A stretch of 64,000 nucleotides of DNA from Acidimicrobiia bacterium. GTDB lineage: Bacteria; Actinomycetota; Acidimicrobiia; Acidimicrobiales; Aldehydirespiratoraceae. Each line of letters begins with the position of its first letter. Position 1 is the stretch's first letter. The translations under genes and the position numbers were made by a program. Shown in pieces: positions 7,191 to 14,938 of this stretch. The notes beneath the pieces are model-generated. The model saw nothing but the letters and a program-made list of their open reading frames with translations. It was not told the DNA's origin and did no database searches. Location: the NCBI GenBank assembly GCA_022819505.1, contig JAJEHD010000001.1, forward strand, positions 45,194 through 109,193, given 5' to 3'.

Positions 7191-8794
7191 CAGCAGTAAC
7201 CCAGATCGCGGCAGATCTCCACCTGTTCCAGATGCTCCTCGTAGGTCTCCGAGAAGTAGTGGGCGCCACGGACGCCCGCCTCGTCGGTGCGGACATAGAA
7301 GAGCCAATTCCCATCGCTGGGCTGCAACGCCGCGATCAGCGACGCCTCGCCCGGCGCCGAGATCGGCGTGGGCGGCAAGCCGGTCACCACCCGGGTGTTC
7401 CACGGCGAGTCCCGCCGGATGTCCTCCGAGGTGAGGTCGGCACACGACTTGCCGGCCGCGTAGCAGGCGGTGGCATCGATGTCGAGACGCATTCCCTCCT
7501 CCAGGCGGTTGTAGATCACCCGGGCGATCTTGGCCCGGTCCTGCTGCAACAGGGCCTCCTCCTCGACGAGGCTGGCCACGATGACCAAGTCATAGGGCCG
7601 CAGACCCAACTCGACGAGGTCGGGGTGGATTCCGGGATCCTCCAGCAAGCGAGCGAACCGCCGGTCGAACTCGTCGGACATCCTCAGCAGGAAGCCGTGC
7701 TCGTCTGCGAGGTCGTCGGCGTTGATGTCGTAGGTGGCCGGGAACAGCATCCCCTCAAGGCTCCGAGCGCGAGCATCGTCGGGAAGGTACGACGCCTCGC
7801 GAACCAGCGATACGTAGGCCGCCTCGAGGTCGTCCCGCTCGAAGACGGGGTTCTCCTCCAACAGCCGGGGGACCATCTCGATCCACCGCAGGCCCTCCGG
7901 GATCCGGACCAGTTCGAAGACCTCGGGCAACGGTCCGGCATCGAACACCGTGCGCACCGACGCGAAGTCCATGTTCTCGTAGAGGATGTAATCACCGGCC
8001 TCCACCGCCACGACCGTGTCGCACCCGAGGAACCCGGTGATGGTCAGAACGCCGTCGCAGCGCAGCCAGTAGCGGAAGACGGTGGCATTGGAGATGACGC
8101 CCGCGCTCTGCAGCTCCCCCGCGATCTCGTTCACAGAGGCGCCTTGGGGGATCGTCATCTCGATGGCGTCGCCGGGCAAGCCCTCGGGCGTGATCTGGGC
8201 GTCCACCCATCCGTAGACGCGGCCCCGCACCCACAGCACGGCCAGCACCACGATCACCCCCAGCACCACCAGGCGGATGAAGCCGCCCCAGAACGGTCGG
8301 TAGCGGACCCAGTTGCGGTCGTCAGCGTCGTAGACGGGATCGACGAGCGGGTCGTCCCCGAGCTCCTCCTCCACCACGACCATTGCGCCCTCGTCCACGG
8401 TCGACCAGCGGCTCTGAGCAGCAGCCGTCCGCTGCCCGTCGCGGCGGGCCGCCTTGCGGGCCGACCGCTGATAGGACCGCGCCGCCCGAACCGCGTTCCG
8501 CTGGGCGCGGCGATCGGGACGGGTCTTCGGAGGCTTGGGGAGCTTGCCGCCCCGGGGGCCAGGCCGACGCGCCGCCGGAGGGCGCTCGCGACCCGCACCA
8601 GGACCAGACACGACGGGCGGACGCTGGCGGCCTGCGCCACCAGGTGCGGCTGGCTGGGCGCGGGCTCGGGCTTCGTTCGCCGGCGCTCCAGGCGAACGAA
8701 GCGGCACAGCTGTTGGCCGGGCACCGGTATCGGGGCGACCGGTGATGAAGTCGGACAGCTTCGACGGGCGGCGACGGCTGCGGTGCTCAGCCAC
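7190..8794 (-). CDS. mltG: Endolytic murein transglycosylase MltG (YceG-like)
   Basis: A 534-aa inner-membrane enzyme that cleaves nascent glycan strands and so helps set their length. The long basic, proline-rich cytoplasmic N-terminus (about 170 residues) precedes one transmembrane segment (FIRLVVLGVIVVLAVLWV). The periplasmic YceG domain carries the catalytic-Glu block ASLVEEEALLQQD near residue 410 and then IARVIYNRLEEGMRLDIDAT, the family hallmark. GTG 8794 is chosen because it lies 8 bp inside ruvX; a start at 8854 would overlap ruvX by 68 bp. The basic tail is longer than in E. coli MltG but common in actinobacteria. Confidence 0.88.
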   Translation of the reverse strand: MAEHRSRRRPSKLSDFITGRPDTGARPTAVPLRSPGAPANEARARAQPAAPGGAGRQRPPVVSGPGAGRERPPAARRPGPRGGKLPKPPKTRPDRRAQRNAVRAARSYQRSARKAARRDGQRTAAAQSRWSTVDEGAMVVVEEELGDDPLVDPVYDADDRNWVRYRPFWGGFIRLVVLGVIVVLAVLWVRGRVYGWVDAQITPEGLPGDAIEMTIPQGASVNEIAGELQSAGVISNATVFRYWLRCDGVLTITGFLGCDTVVAVEAGDYILYENMDFASVRTVFDAGPLPEVFELVRIPEGLRWIEMVPRLLEENPVFERDDLEAAYVSLVREASYLPDDARARSLEGMLFPATYDINADDLADEHGFLLRMSDEFDRRFARLLEDPGIHPDLVELGLRPYDLVIVASLVEEEALLQQDRAKIARVIYNRLEEGMRLDIDATACYAAGKSCADLTSEDIRRDSPWNTRVVTGLPPTPISAPGEASLIAALQPSDGNWLFYVRTDEAGVRGAHYFSETYEEHLEQVEICRDLGYC

Positions 8795-9209
8795 CGGGCA
8801 TACCCGCGTCGAGCCAGGACTGCAGCACCACCGCGGCCGCCACCTGGTCGACAACGCCGCGCCTTTCAGGGCCCTTCATCTGCTGCTCCATGAGGCTCCG
8901 CTCTGCGATGACCGTAGTCAGCCGTTCATCGTAGGAAACGACAGGCACGGCCAAGAACCGCCCGAGGCGGTCGATCTCGGCGCGGGCTCCCACCGCGGCG
9001 GGGCCCTCGGTGCCGTCGAGGGAGATCGGCAGCCCGACCACCACGATCTCGGCCTGCCATTCGGTCACCAGATCAGCGATGGTCCTCAGGTCGCGTTCTG
9101 GGTCCCCGCTGCGAACGAGTGTCTCGACCGGAGTCGCTACCGTCCCCCCCGAGTCGCACACCGCGACACCGACCCTGCGCTCTCCCAGATCGAGCCCCAG
9201 GGCTCGCAC
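8787..9209 (-). CDS. ruvX: Holliday junction resolvase-like protein YqgF/RuvX
   Basis: A 140-aa RNase H-fold protein implicated in 16S rRNA 5-prime processing. The first catalytic Asp is in ALGLDLGERRVGVAV, the middle Glu is expected in the VVGLPISLDGTEG to VVSYDERLTT region, and the last Asp is in GVVDQVAAAVVLQSWLD. GTG 9209 gives the canonical start VRALGLDLG and lies one base after the alaS stop. An in-frame start at 9278 would overlap alaS by 68 bp and is rejected. It lies between alaS and mltG as in most actinobacteria. Confidence 0.9.
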   Translation of the reverse strand: MRALGLDLGERRVGVAVCDSGGTVATPVETLVRSGDPERDLRTIADLVTEWQAEIVVVGLPISLDGTEGPAAVGARAEIDRLGRFLAVPVVSYDERLTTVIAERSLMEQQMKGPERRGVVDQVAAAVVLQSWLDAGMPGG

Positions 9210-9210
9210 G

Positions 9211-11796
9211 TCAACTGGTTCCGCTGATTCCGGCCGCGGCGCGAGCCAGGTCGAGGGCCTCGTCGAGCCGGCCGGCATCCCGGCCCCCGGCGACGCACAG
9301 GTCGGCCGCGGGCTTTCCGCCGCCGCCGATGGTCTTCTTGGCCTCGGTGATCAGGTCGCCGGCGTGCAGCCCGCTGCCGGTGGTGGCGGCAGCAGCCAGG
9401 GCGGCTCCCCCGGAGTCGAGCGCAGTGCCCAGGACCACCGCTCTCACTCCGTCGACATCGCGGATCGACACGGCCAGGTCGCGCAGGCCGTCACGGCCCA
9501 CGTCGTCCACCCGGGCCACCACCACGCCGTCCACCGCGGCGGCGGCTAGCTCCGGAGCCCTTCCGAGCGCCACCCTGCGCCTCAGTTCCGTCACCTCAGC
9601 CCGCAACGCCTTGGTCTCGCCCTGGCGCTTGGCCACCCCGTCGGCCAGCTCGGCCGGGGGCACCCCCAGCGACCGGGCCGCATCCTCTATGAGCGACTGC
9701 TGGCTGCGCAGCAGCGAGAGCGTGTCATGGCCGGTGATGGCTTCCAGGCGGCGCATGTTGGCACCGATCGACGCCTCCGAGGTGATGTGGAAGGCGCCGA
9801 TGTCGCCCAGGGCCCTCACATGGGTGCCGCCGCACAGCTCAACCGAGTGGCGGCCGGCCTCGAGCACCCTCACCACCTCGCCGTACTTCTCGCCGAAGAA
9901 GGCGATGGCGCCCAACTGCTGGGCCCGGTCGAAGGTCGTCTCGAAGTGGCGGCACGACGCGTTGTCGAGCACCTCGGAGTTGACCAGGTCCTCCACCTGG
10001 ATGATCTGCTCGGCTGTGAGCGCCTCGTAATGGCTGAAATCGAATCGGAGCCGGTCGGGTCCGACCCAGGATCCCTGCTGCTTGACGTGCTCGCCGAGGA
10101 CCTCCCGCAGCGCCCAGTGCAGGATGTGGGTGGCGGTGTGGTTGCGGCGGATGCCGGCCCGGCGCTCGGAGTCCACGGCCGCGGTCACCCTGTCGCCGAC
10201 CTGCAGCTCGCCCTCGATGGGCTCGACGATGTGGACATGCAGTTCGTCGACGGCGTACACGGTGTCGGTGACCCGGGCCCTGGCGCCGGTCGCTTCGCAC
10301 GAGATCTCGCCGGTGTCTCCGATCTGGCCGCCGCTCTCGGCGTAGAACGGCGTGCGGTCCAGGACGACCCGCCCGTCGGCGGCGTACAGAACCTCAGCCT
10401 CCGACGCCAGCTCGGCCCGCCCACAGAACTCGGTCGGCCCCGCGGCCGACAGCAGGGCCACGAACGGCGTCACATCGTGGGCGGCGGCCACCGAACGGGC
10501 GCTGCGGGCCCGCTCCTGCTGCTCGGACATCGCGGCCGCGAAGCCCTCGGTGTCCACCTCGACGCCCCTCTCCGACGCGATCTCCACGGTGACCTCGAGG
10601 GGGAAGCCGTACGTGTCGTGCAACAGGAAGGCGACATCGCCGTCGATCCGCTCGCCCGGCGCGAGGCTGGCCATTCGCCCGTCGAGGATGGCCTGCCCGG
10701 TGCGCAGCGTCTGGCGGAACCTCTGCTCCTCGCGGTCGATCACGTCTCGCACGTAGCCGTGGTTGCGGGCCAGGTCCGGGTAGGCCTCGGCCATCACGTC
10801 CACCACGGCGTCGACCATGCCGCCCATGACGGGATCGGTCACGCCCAGCAAGTAGGCGTGACGCACGGCCCGCCGGATGATGCGCCGCAGCACATAGCCG
10901 CGGTCCTCGTTGGAGGGGAACACGCCGTCGCTCACCAGCAGCGATGTGGACCGGGCGTGATCGGCGAGTATCCGGAGCGACACGTCGCGGGCCTCGGCTT
11001 CGCCCAGCTTGGCCCCGGTGAGACGCTGGGCCGCGTCTAGCAGGGCCACGAACTCGTCGGTCTCCCACACCGAGTCCACACCCTGGAGCACGGCCACGGT
11101 GCGCTCGAGACCCAGGCCGGTGTCGATCGACGGCTTGGGCAGCGGGATCTCGGTGCCGTCGGGGGTGCTCTCGAACTGCATGAACACCAGGTTCCAGACC
11201 TCGACGAAGCGCTCCTCGCCGCCATGGGCGGGGCCGCCGCCCGGGCCGTAGGCGGGTCCCTTGTCCCAGAAGATCTCCGAGCACGGCCCGCAGGGTCCGA
11301 CGTCGGCCATGCGCCAGTAGTTGTCCTCGCCCAGGCGCTGGATGCGCTCGGCGGGCACGCCGACCTCGTCGCGCCAGATGGCCTCGGCCTCGTCGTCGCT
11401 GAGGTGCACCGTCACCCACAGCCGCTCGGGGTCGAGGCCCAGCACCCCGGTGACGAGCTCCCATGCCCAGGCGCAGGCGTCGGACTTGAAGTAGTCGCCG
11501 AAGCTGAAGTTGCCGAGCATCTCGAAGAAGGTCAGGTGCCGGGAGGTGCGCCCGATCTCATCGAGGTCGTTGTGCTTGCCGCCGGCCCGCACGCACTTCT
11601 GGACGGTGACGGCCCGCGGGAAGGGGGCCGGCTGCTCGCCGGTGAAGTACGTCTTGAACGGCACCATGCCGGCCACCGTGAACAGCAGGGTGGGGTCGTG
11701 GGGGATCAGGCTGGCCGAGGGATGATGGGTGTGGCCCCGCTCGACGAAGAAGTCGACGAAGGCCTTTCGGACCTCCGCCGCGGTCATCGCCTTCAC
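9211..11796 (-). CDS. alaS: Alanyl-tRNA synthetase
   Basis: An 861-aa class II aminoacyl-tRNA synthetase with editing activity. The N-terminal catalytic core begins EVRKAFVDFFVERGHTHHPS and contains motif 2 near VTVQKCVRAGGKHNDLDEIG. The editing domain has the zinc-site pair HTATH and CGGTH. The C-terminal DHHA1-like domain ends with a glycine-rich GGGGKPAADLCVAGG. Length and domain order are complete. Its ATG overlaps the stop of the small membrane-anchored gene upstream by 4 bp. Confidence 0.97.
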   Translation of the reverse strand: MKAMTAAEVRKAFVDFFVERGHTHHPSASLIPHDPTLLFTVAGMVPFKTYFTGEQPAPFPRAVTVQKCVRAGGKHNDLDEIGRTSRHLTFFEMLGNFSFGDYFKSDACAWAWELVTGVLGLDPERLWVTVHLSDDEAEAIWRDEVGVPAERIQRLGEDNYWRMADVGPCGPCSEIFWDKGPAYGPGGGPAHGGEERFVEVWNLVFMQFESTPDGTEIPLPKPSIDTGLGLERTVAVLQGVDSVWETDEFVALLDAAQRLTGAKLGEAEARDVSLRILADHARSTSLLVSDGVFPSNEDRGYVLRRIIRRAVRHAYLLGVTDPVMGGMVDAVVDVMAEAYPDLARNHGYVRDVIDREEQRFRQTLRTGQAILDGRMASLAPGERIDGDVAFLLHDTYGFPLEVTVEIASERGVEVDTEGFAAAMSEQQERARSARSVAAAHDVTPFVALLSAAGPTEFCGRAELASEAEVLYAADGRVVLDRTPFYAESGGQIGDTGEISCEATGARARVTDTVYAVDELHVHIVEPIEGELQVGDRVTAAVDSERRAGIRRNHTATHILHWALREVLGEHVKQQGSWVGPDRLRFDFSHYEALTAEQIIQVEDLVNSEVLDNASCRHFETTFDRAQQLGAIAFFGEKYGEVVRVLEAGRHSVELCGGTHVRALGDIGAFHITSEASIGANMRRLEAITGHDTLSLLRSQQSLIEDAARSLGVPPAELADGVAKRQGETKALRAEVTELRRRVALGRAPELAAAAVDGVVVARVDDVGRDGLRDLAVSIRDVDGVRAVVLGTALDSGGAALAAAATTGSGLHAGDLITEAKKTIGGGGKPAADLCVAGGRDAGRLDEALDLARAAAGISGTS

Positions 11797-12125
11797 GGCC
11801 GGCCGCTCCCGTTCGAGCCGCTCTCGGCACCCGGCGGCTCGTCGTCGCGCAACTCCGACTCGGTGTCGCGCATGGCCTCGCGTCCCTCGGCAACCGCGTG
11901 ACGGATGTCGTCGGCGATCCGGCGGGCCTCGCGGCCGAGGCTGCGGGCGCTGTCAGCCGCGGTCTGCTGAGCCCGCTGGGCAGCCTCCCGGGACCGGTCG
12001 GCGACCGCGTTGCGGACATTCTCGGGCGCGTACTTCTCTGCGGCGGCGCGGGCTTTGCTGCGCACCCACGCGGCCGTCCCGAGGCCGGCCGCGTAGCCGG
12101 CGCCTAGCCACCACAGCCGTTTCAT
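11793..12125 (-). CDS. Small membrane-anchored protein, YtxH-like, function unknown
   Basis: A 110-aa protein with a short N-terminal hydrophobic segment (LWWLGAGYAAGLGTAAWV), then a highly charged helix rich in Arg, Glu and Ala (residues about 30-90, probable coiled coil), and an acidic, disordered end. That layout resembles YtxH-like envelope proteins but no diagnostic motif is visible. It overlaps both its neighbours (the DUF948 protein upstream and alaS downstream) by 4 bp, as Rv2556c-type small genes do near alaS in mycobacteria. Function not assigned. Confidence 0.7.
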   Translation of the reverse strand: MKRLWWLGAGYAAGLGTAAWVRSKARAAAEKYAPENVRNAVADRSREAAQRAQQTAADSARSLGREARRIADDIRHAVAEGREAMRDTESELRDDEPPGAESGSNGSGRP

Positions 12126-12679
12126 CGCCGCCGCCTCCGAGTCCGGGTCCGGGCCCGGCCGGTGTCGACCGGCCGGGCGCCACCGCCACGACGAGCCCCA
12201 GCCGACCCCACAGCCCTACCGGCACCATCGCCACGACGAGCCCCAGCCGACCCCACAGCCGCGGCGGGCGCCTCGGTCGCGATGGGCCCGGCCGCGGCAG
12301 CCACATCGAGGGATCGGCGAATGCGGCGCCGGTCTCGCAGGCGACGTCCGGCCTGGCCCGCGCCCGACACCAGCGACAGGCCCTTGATCAGCGGCGGGGC
12401 GAACGCCCGGTGGGTCAGCCGGCTGGCGTGGTCGACGGTGGCGGCGATGCGCTCGGCCCGCCCGATCACCCGGTCCACGCGGTGCAGTTCGGCGTCGACC
12501 TTGGTGACGGTGGCATGGAGGTCGTCCACCATCGGCAGCGCCGAGTCCCTGAGGTCGTCGACCACGTCGCGCAGCTCCCGCATGGTCCGCACCAGCGAGA
12601 TGACGGCCACCGTGAGCACAGCCACGGTCGCCAAGCAGACGACGGTGACGATCACTGCGGCCAGGTCGACAGCGCTCAC
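12122..12679 (-). CDS. DUF948-type membrane protein with a repeat-bearing tail
   Basis: A 185-aa protein. One N-terminal transmembrane helix (LAAVIVTVVCLATVAVLTVAVISLV) is followed by a long amphipathic helix with heptad-like spacing (MRELRDVVDDLRDSALPMVDDLHATV), the pattern of DUF948. The tail is basic and contains two copies of a 15-residue unit starting GSAGARRG. GTG 12679 is taken as the start because it directly precedes the transmembrane helix; a TTG at 12724 is in frame but poorly supported. Function unknown; it sits in the same coupled group as alaS. Confidence 0.72.
   Translation of the reverse strand: MSAVDLAAVIVTVVCLATVAVLTVAVISLVRTMRELRDVVDDLRDSALPMVDDLHATVTKVDAELHRVDRVIGRAERIAATVDHASRLTHRAFAPPLIKGLSLVSGAGQAGRRLRDRRRIRRSLDVAAAAGPIATEAPAAAVGSAGARRGDGAGRAVGSAGARRGGGARPVDTGRARTRTRRRRR
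12184..12260. repeat. Two copies of a 45-bp period direct repeat in the DUF948 gene
   Basis: A 32-bp block beginning CGCCACGACGAGCC at 12184-12215 is repeated identically at 12229-12260. The 45-bp period encodes a 15-residue duplication in the basic tail, so expansion or contraction would keep the frame. Confidence 0.9.
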
Positions 12680-12750
12680 CCAGTCAAGATACCCGGTAGC
12701 GGGGGTGGAGAGAATGGGCCGCAACCTCCCGCTTCCTGCGACTCGCGGCG

Positions 12751-12782
12751 CGAGGCCATGGCCCGGACGGCCCGTGAGCGCA
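12751..12782 (+). repeat. Dispersed repeat R1, short copy A
   Basis: Thirty-two bases matching the core of R1 (for example GGCCCGTGAGCGCA) with a few differences from copies B and D. It is followed 23 bp later, in the same orientation, by repeat R2 copy A. It lies in the gap between the DUF948 gene and rarA. Confidence 0.7.
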
Positions 12783-12805
12783 CTACGTCACGCTTGTCAC
12801 GCTCG

Positions 12806-12861
12806 CCAAATCTGTATGGGTTTTGCACCCATATGACAGGTTTCTCTACCTATTTCGATCG
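12806..12861 (+). repeat. Dispersed repeat R2, copy A
   Basis: A 56-bp AT-richer block starting CCAAATCTGTATGGGTTTT and ending TTTCGATCG. It matches R2 copy C (44424-44479, opposite strand) at 47 of 56 positions without gaps. Its distal end supplies the last codons and the TAG of rarA (stop at 12846-12848), so the element has been built into the 3-prime end of that gene. Confidence 0.8.
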
Positions 12862-14183
12862 AGTGGGCCGGGGCTGGGCCGATGCTTGCGGAGGGTGGCT
12901 TCGGCGCCGTGATCTGATGGCTCGTAGTAGACGTTGCCGGCCACATCGGCGGGCCGGTGCTCCTGGGAGACCCACCCGTCGGGGTCGTCGTGGGGGTAGC
13001 GGTAGCCCTCGCCGTGGCCTAGCGACTTGGCGCCCTGGTAGTGGGCGTCGCGCAGGTGCATCGGCACCTCACCAGCGCCGGCGGCTCTGGCGTCGGCCGC
13101 GGCCCGGCCCAGTGCCACTGTCACCCGGTTGGACTTGGGCGCGGTGGCCAGGCGCACCACCGCGTGGGCCAGGTTGAGCTGGGCCTCGGGCAGGCCGACG
13201 TACTCGACGGCCCGGGCCGCGGCGTCGGCCACCAGCAGAGCTCCGTCGTCGGCCAGCCCGATGTCCTCGGAGGCCAGGATCACCAGCCGCCGGGCGATGA
13301 AGCGAGGATCCTCGCCGGCTTCGAGCATCCGGGCCAGCCAGTACAGGCCGGCGTCGGCGTCGGAGCCCCGGATGCTCTTGATGAACGCGCTGATCACGTC
13401 GTAGTGGCCGTCGCGGCCGTAGCGCACCGCCTTTGCGTCGGCGGCCGCCTCGGCGTCGGCCAGCGTCACATGGACCGGTCCCGGCGGCACCGCGCCCGAT
13501 CGGCTCTCTAACCGGCGGCCGGCCAGCGCCACCGCCACCTCTATTCCGGTGAGGGCATGGCGGCCGTCGCCTCCGCTGCGGGCCGCGAGATGCTCGACGG
13601 CTGCGTCATCCGCGGTGGCCTTCTCCTCGGCAAGGCCGCGGTGGACCAACTCCACCAGCGCTTCGTCATCGAGGGGGTGCAACCGGAAGAGCGTCGAGCG
13701 CGACATCAGCGGCGGGTTGACCTCGAAGTGCGGGTTCTCGGTGGTGGCCCCGATCAGCACGATCAGGCCGTCCTCCACCGCGGGCAGCAGGGCGTCCTGC
13801 TGGGCCTTGTTGAAGCGGTGGACCTCGTCGAGGAACAGGATCGTGCCCGTTCCCTGGGTGCCGAGGCGGTCCCGGGCCCGCTCGATCACGGCCCGCACAT
13901 CCTTGACCCCGGCCGTTACCGCCGACAGCTCCTCGAAGTACTTGGCTGTGGTGCGGGCCACCACCCGGGCCAGCGTGGTCTTGCCCGTACCCGGCGGCCC
14001 CCACAGGATCACCGACGACAGCCGGTCCGACGCGATCAACTCCCGCAACGGCCGCCCCGGCCCGACCAGATGGTCCTGGCCCACGATCTCGTCCAGTGTT
14101 CGGGGCCGCAGCCGTGCCGCCAACGGCGCCCGCCCCCGCAGACGCTCAGCCGCAGCCGCATCGAACAGGTCCGCTGCCACCAC
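12846..14183 (-). CDS. rarA: Replication-associated recombination protein A (AAA+ ATPase RarA/MgsA)
   Basis: A 445-aa clamp-loader-like AAA+ ATPase acting at stalled replication forks. Motifs in order: RPRTLDEIVGQDHLVG, Walker A GPPGTGKTT (near residue 62), Walker B ILFLDEVHRFNKAQQD, sensor 1 GATTENPHFEVN, arginine finger region LMSRSTLF, and the C-terminal tetramer domain with YDVISAFIKSIRGSDADA and LVILASEDIGLAD. The start is one of two tandem GTGs at 14183. The last codons come from repeat R2. The upstream neighbour in most actinobacteria is aspS; here vapBC is inserted. Confidence 0.95.
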   Translation of the reverse strand: MVAADLFDAAAAERLRGRAPLAARLRPRTLDEIVGQDHLVGPGRPLRELIASDRLSSVILWGPPGTGKTTLARVVARTTAKYFEELSAVTAGVKDVRAVIERARDRLGTQGTGTILFLDEVHRFNKAQQDALLPAVEDGLIVLIGATTENPHFEVNPPLMSRSTLFRLHPLDDEALVELVHRGLAEEKATADDAAVEHLAARSGGDGRHALTGIEVAVALAGRRLESRSGAVPPGPVHVTLADAEAAADAKAVRYGRDGHYDVISAFIKSIRGSDADAGLYWLARMLEAGEDPRFIARRLVILASEDIGLADDGALLVADAAARAVEYVGLPEAQLNLAHAVVRLATAPKSNRVTVALGRAAADARAAGAGEVPMHLRDAHYQGAKSLGHGEGYRYPHDDPDGWVSQEHRPADVAGNVYYEPSDHGAEATLRKHRPSPGPLDRNR

Positions 14184-14236
14184 CCGACCCTACGCGCCAT
14201 TGACGACGGATGGCGTTACGGATCCAGTCGATATGG

Positions 14237-14267
14237 GTATATCCGATTCGGAGCTGAATAGATATAC
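14237..14267. promoter_or_regulatory. Inverted repeat in the rarA/vapBC divergent gap, probable VapB operator
   Basis: GTATATC at 14237-14243 and GATATAC at 14261-14267 form a perfect 7-bp inverted repeat in an AT-rich patch immediately before the vapB ATG at 14270. Type II antitoxins usually bind such palindromes to repress their own operon. No Shine-Dalgarno fits between the right arm and the ATG, so leaderless translation or a slightly later GTG start is possible. Confidence 0.55.
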
Positions 14268-14269
14268 TA

Positions 14270-14482
14270 ATGATCGTGACGAAGCGGCTCGTAGACATCG
14301 ACGACGACCTGCTCGAGGAGGTACGCAGCCTGATCGGAGCGGCCACGATGAAGGAGGCGGTGAACGGAGCCCTCCAGCATGTGGTCGACTTCGACCTGCG
14401 TCTGCGCCACGTCCGCCGGCTGCTGACCATGGACGGACTCGATCTGGCCGACGACCAGGTCATGCGCGACGCATGGCGGTGA
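14270..14482 (+). CDS. vapB: VapB-type antitoxin
   Basis: A 70-aa protein of the VapB (DUF2191) antitoxin family. The pattern KRLVDIDDDLLEEVRSLIG, then TMKEAVNGALQHVVD, matches the ribbon-helix-helix DNA-binding half, and LRLRHVRRLLTMDGLDL is the toxin-wrapping tail. It would neutralise the PIN-domain RNase encoded next and repress the operon through the upstream palindrome. Its stop overlaps the vapC start region. The pair is on the plus strand inside a minus-strand housekeeping block, which marks it as an insertion. Confidence 0.88.
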   Translation: MIVTKRLVDIDDDLLEEVRSLIGAATMKEAVNGALQHVVDFDLRLRHVRRLLTMDGLDLADDQVMRDAWR

Positions 14483-14889
14483 GTCCGAACTACCTGGCCG
14501 ACAAGAGCGCTCTGGCGCGAATCACGCAAGCCCCGGTGGCCGAGCGGCTCGTTCCCCTCATCCTTTCCCGGCAGGTCGCCACCTGTGCCGTCATCGACTT
14601 GGAGGTCCTCTACAGCGCCCGCTCGCTCCGCGACTACGAGGCGACCCAAGTCGAGCGGGGAGGCCTTCCCACGCTGCCTCAAACCGTGAGGGTTGGAACC
14701 CGCGCGCTGGAAGTGCAGCACCTGCTAGCCCGACGAGGCCAGCACCGCGTGTCCGTGCCCGACCTCCTGATCGCAGCGACGGCAGAGGTCAATGGGGTTG
14801 CCGTGATCCACTATGACCGCGACTATGACAAGATCGCCGAGGTGACCGGTCAGCGCACCGAGTGGGTGGTCCCTCGCGGCTCGATCTGA
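14473..14889 (+). CDS. vapC: VapC-type PIN-domain ribonuclease toxin
   Basis: A 138-aa PIN-domain nuclease. Acidic active-site residues are at the expected places: Asp10 (YLADKSAL), Glu44 (VIDLEVLYSAR), Asp97 (VPDLLIAATAE) and Asp115 (IHYDRDYDKIAE). VapC toxins cut tRNA or rRNA when freed from VapB. The ATG at 14473 lies inside the end of vapB (10-bp overlap); GTG 14479 is an alternative. It converges on aspS with a 49-bp gap that holds no clear signal. The toxin appears intact. Confidence 0.88.
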   Translation: MAVSPNYLADKSALARITQAPVAERLVPLILSRQVATCAVIDLEVLYSARSLRDYEATQVERGGLPTLPQTVRVGTRALEVQHLLARRGQHRVSVPDLLIAATAEVNGVAVIHYDRDYDKIAEVTGQRTEWVVPRGSI

Positions 14890-14938
14890 GCGGTGGACAG
14901 CCGCGGCGAACACAGACACGCCGCAATGCGCCGGCCGC

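Noticed and set aside
13549..14889. A 446-codon frame ending with vapC
   Set aside because: The first two thirds are antisense to rarA. Only the part from 14473 has PIN-domain residues.
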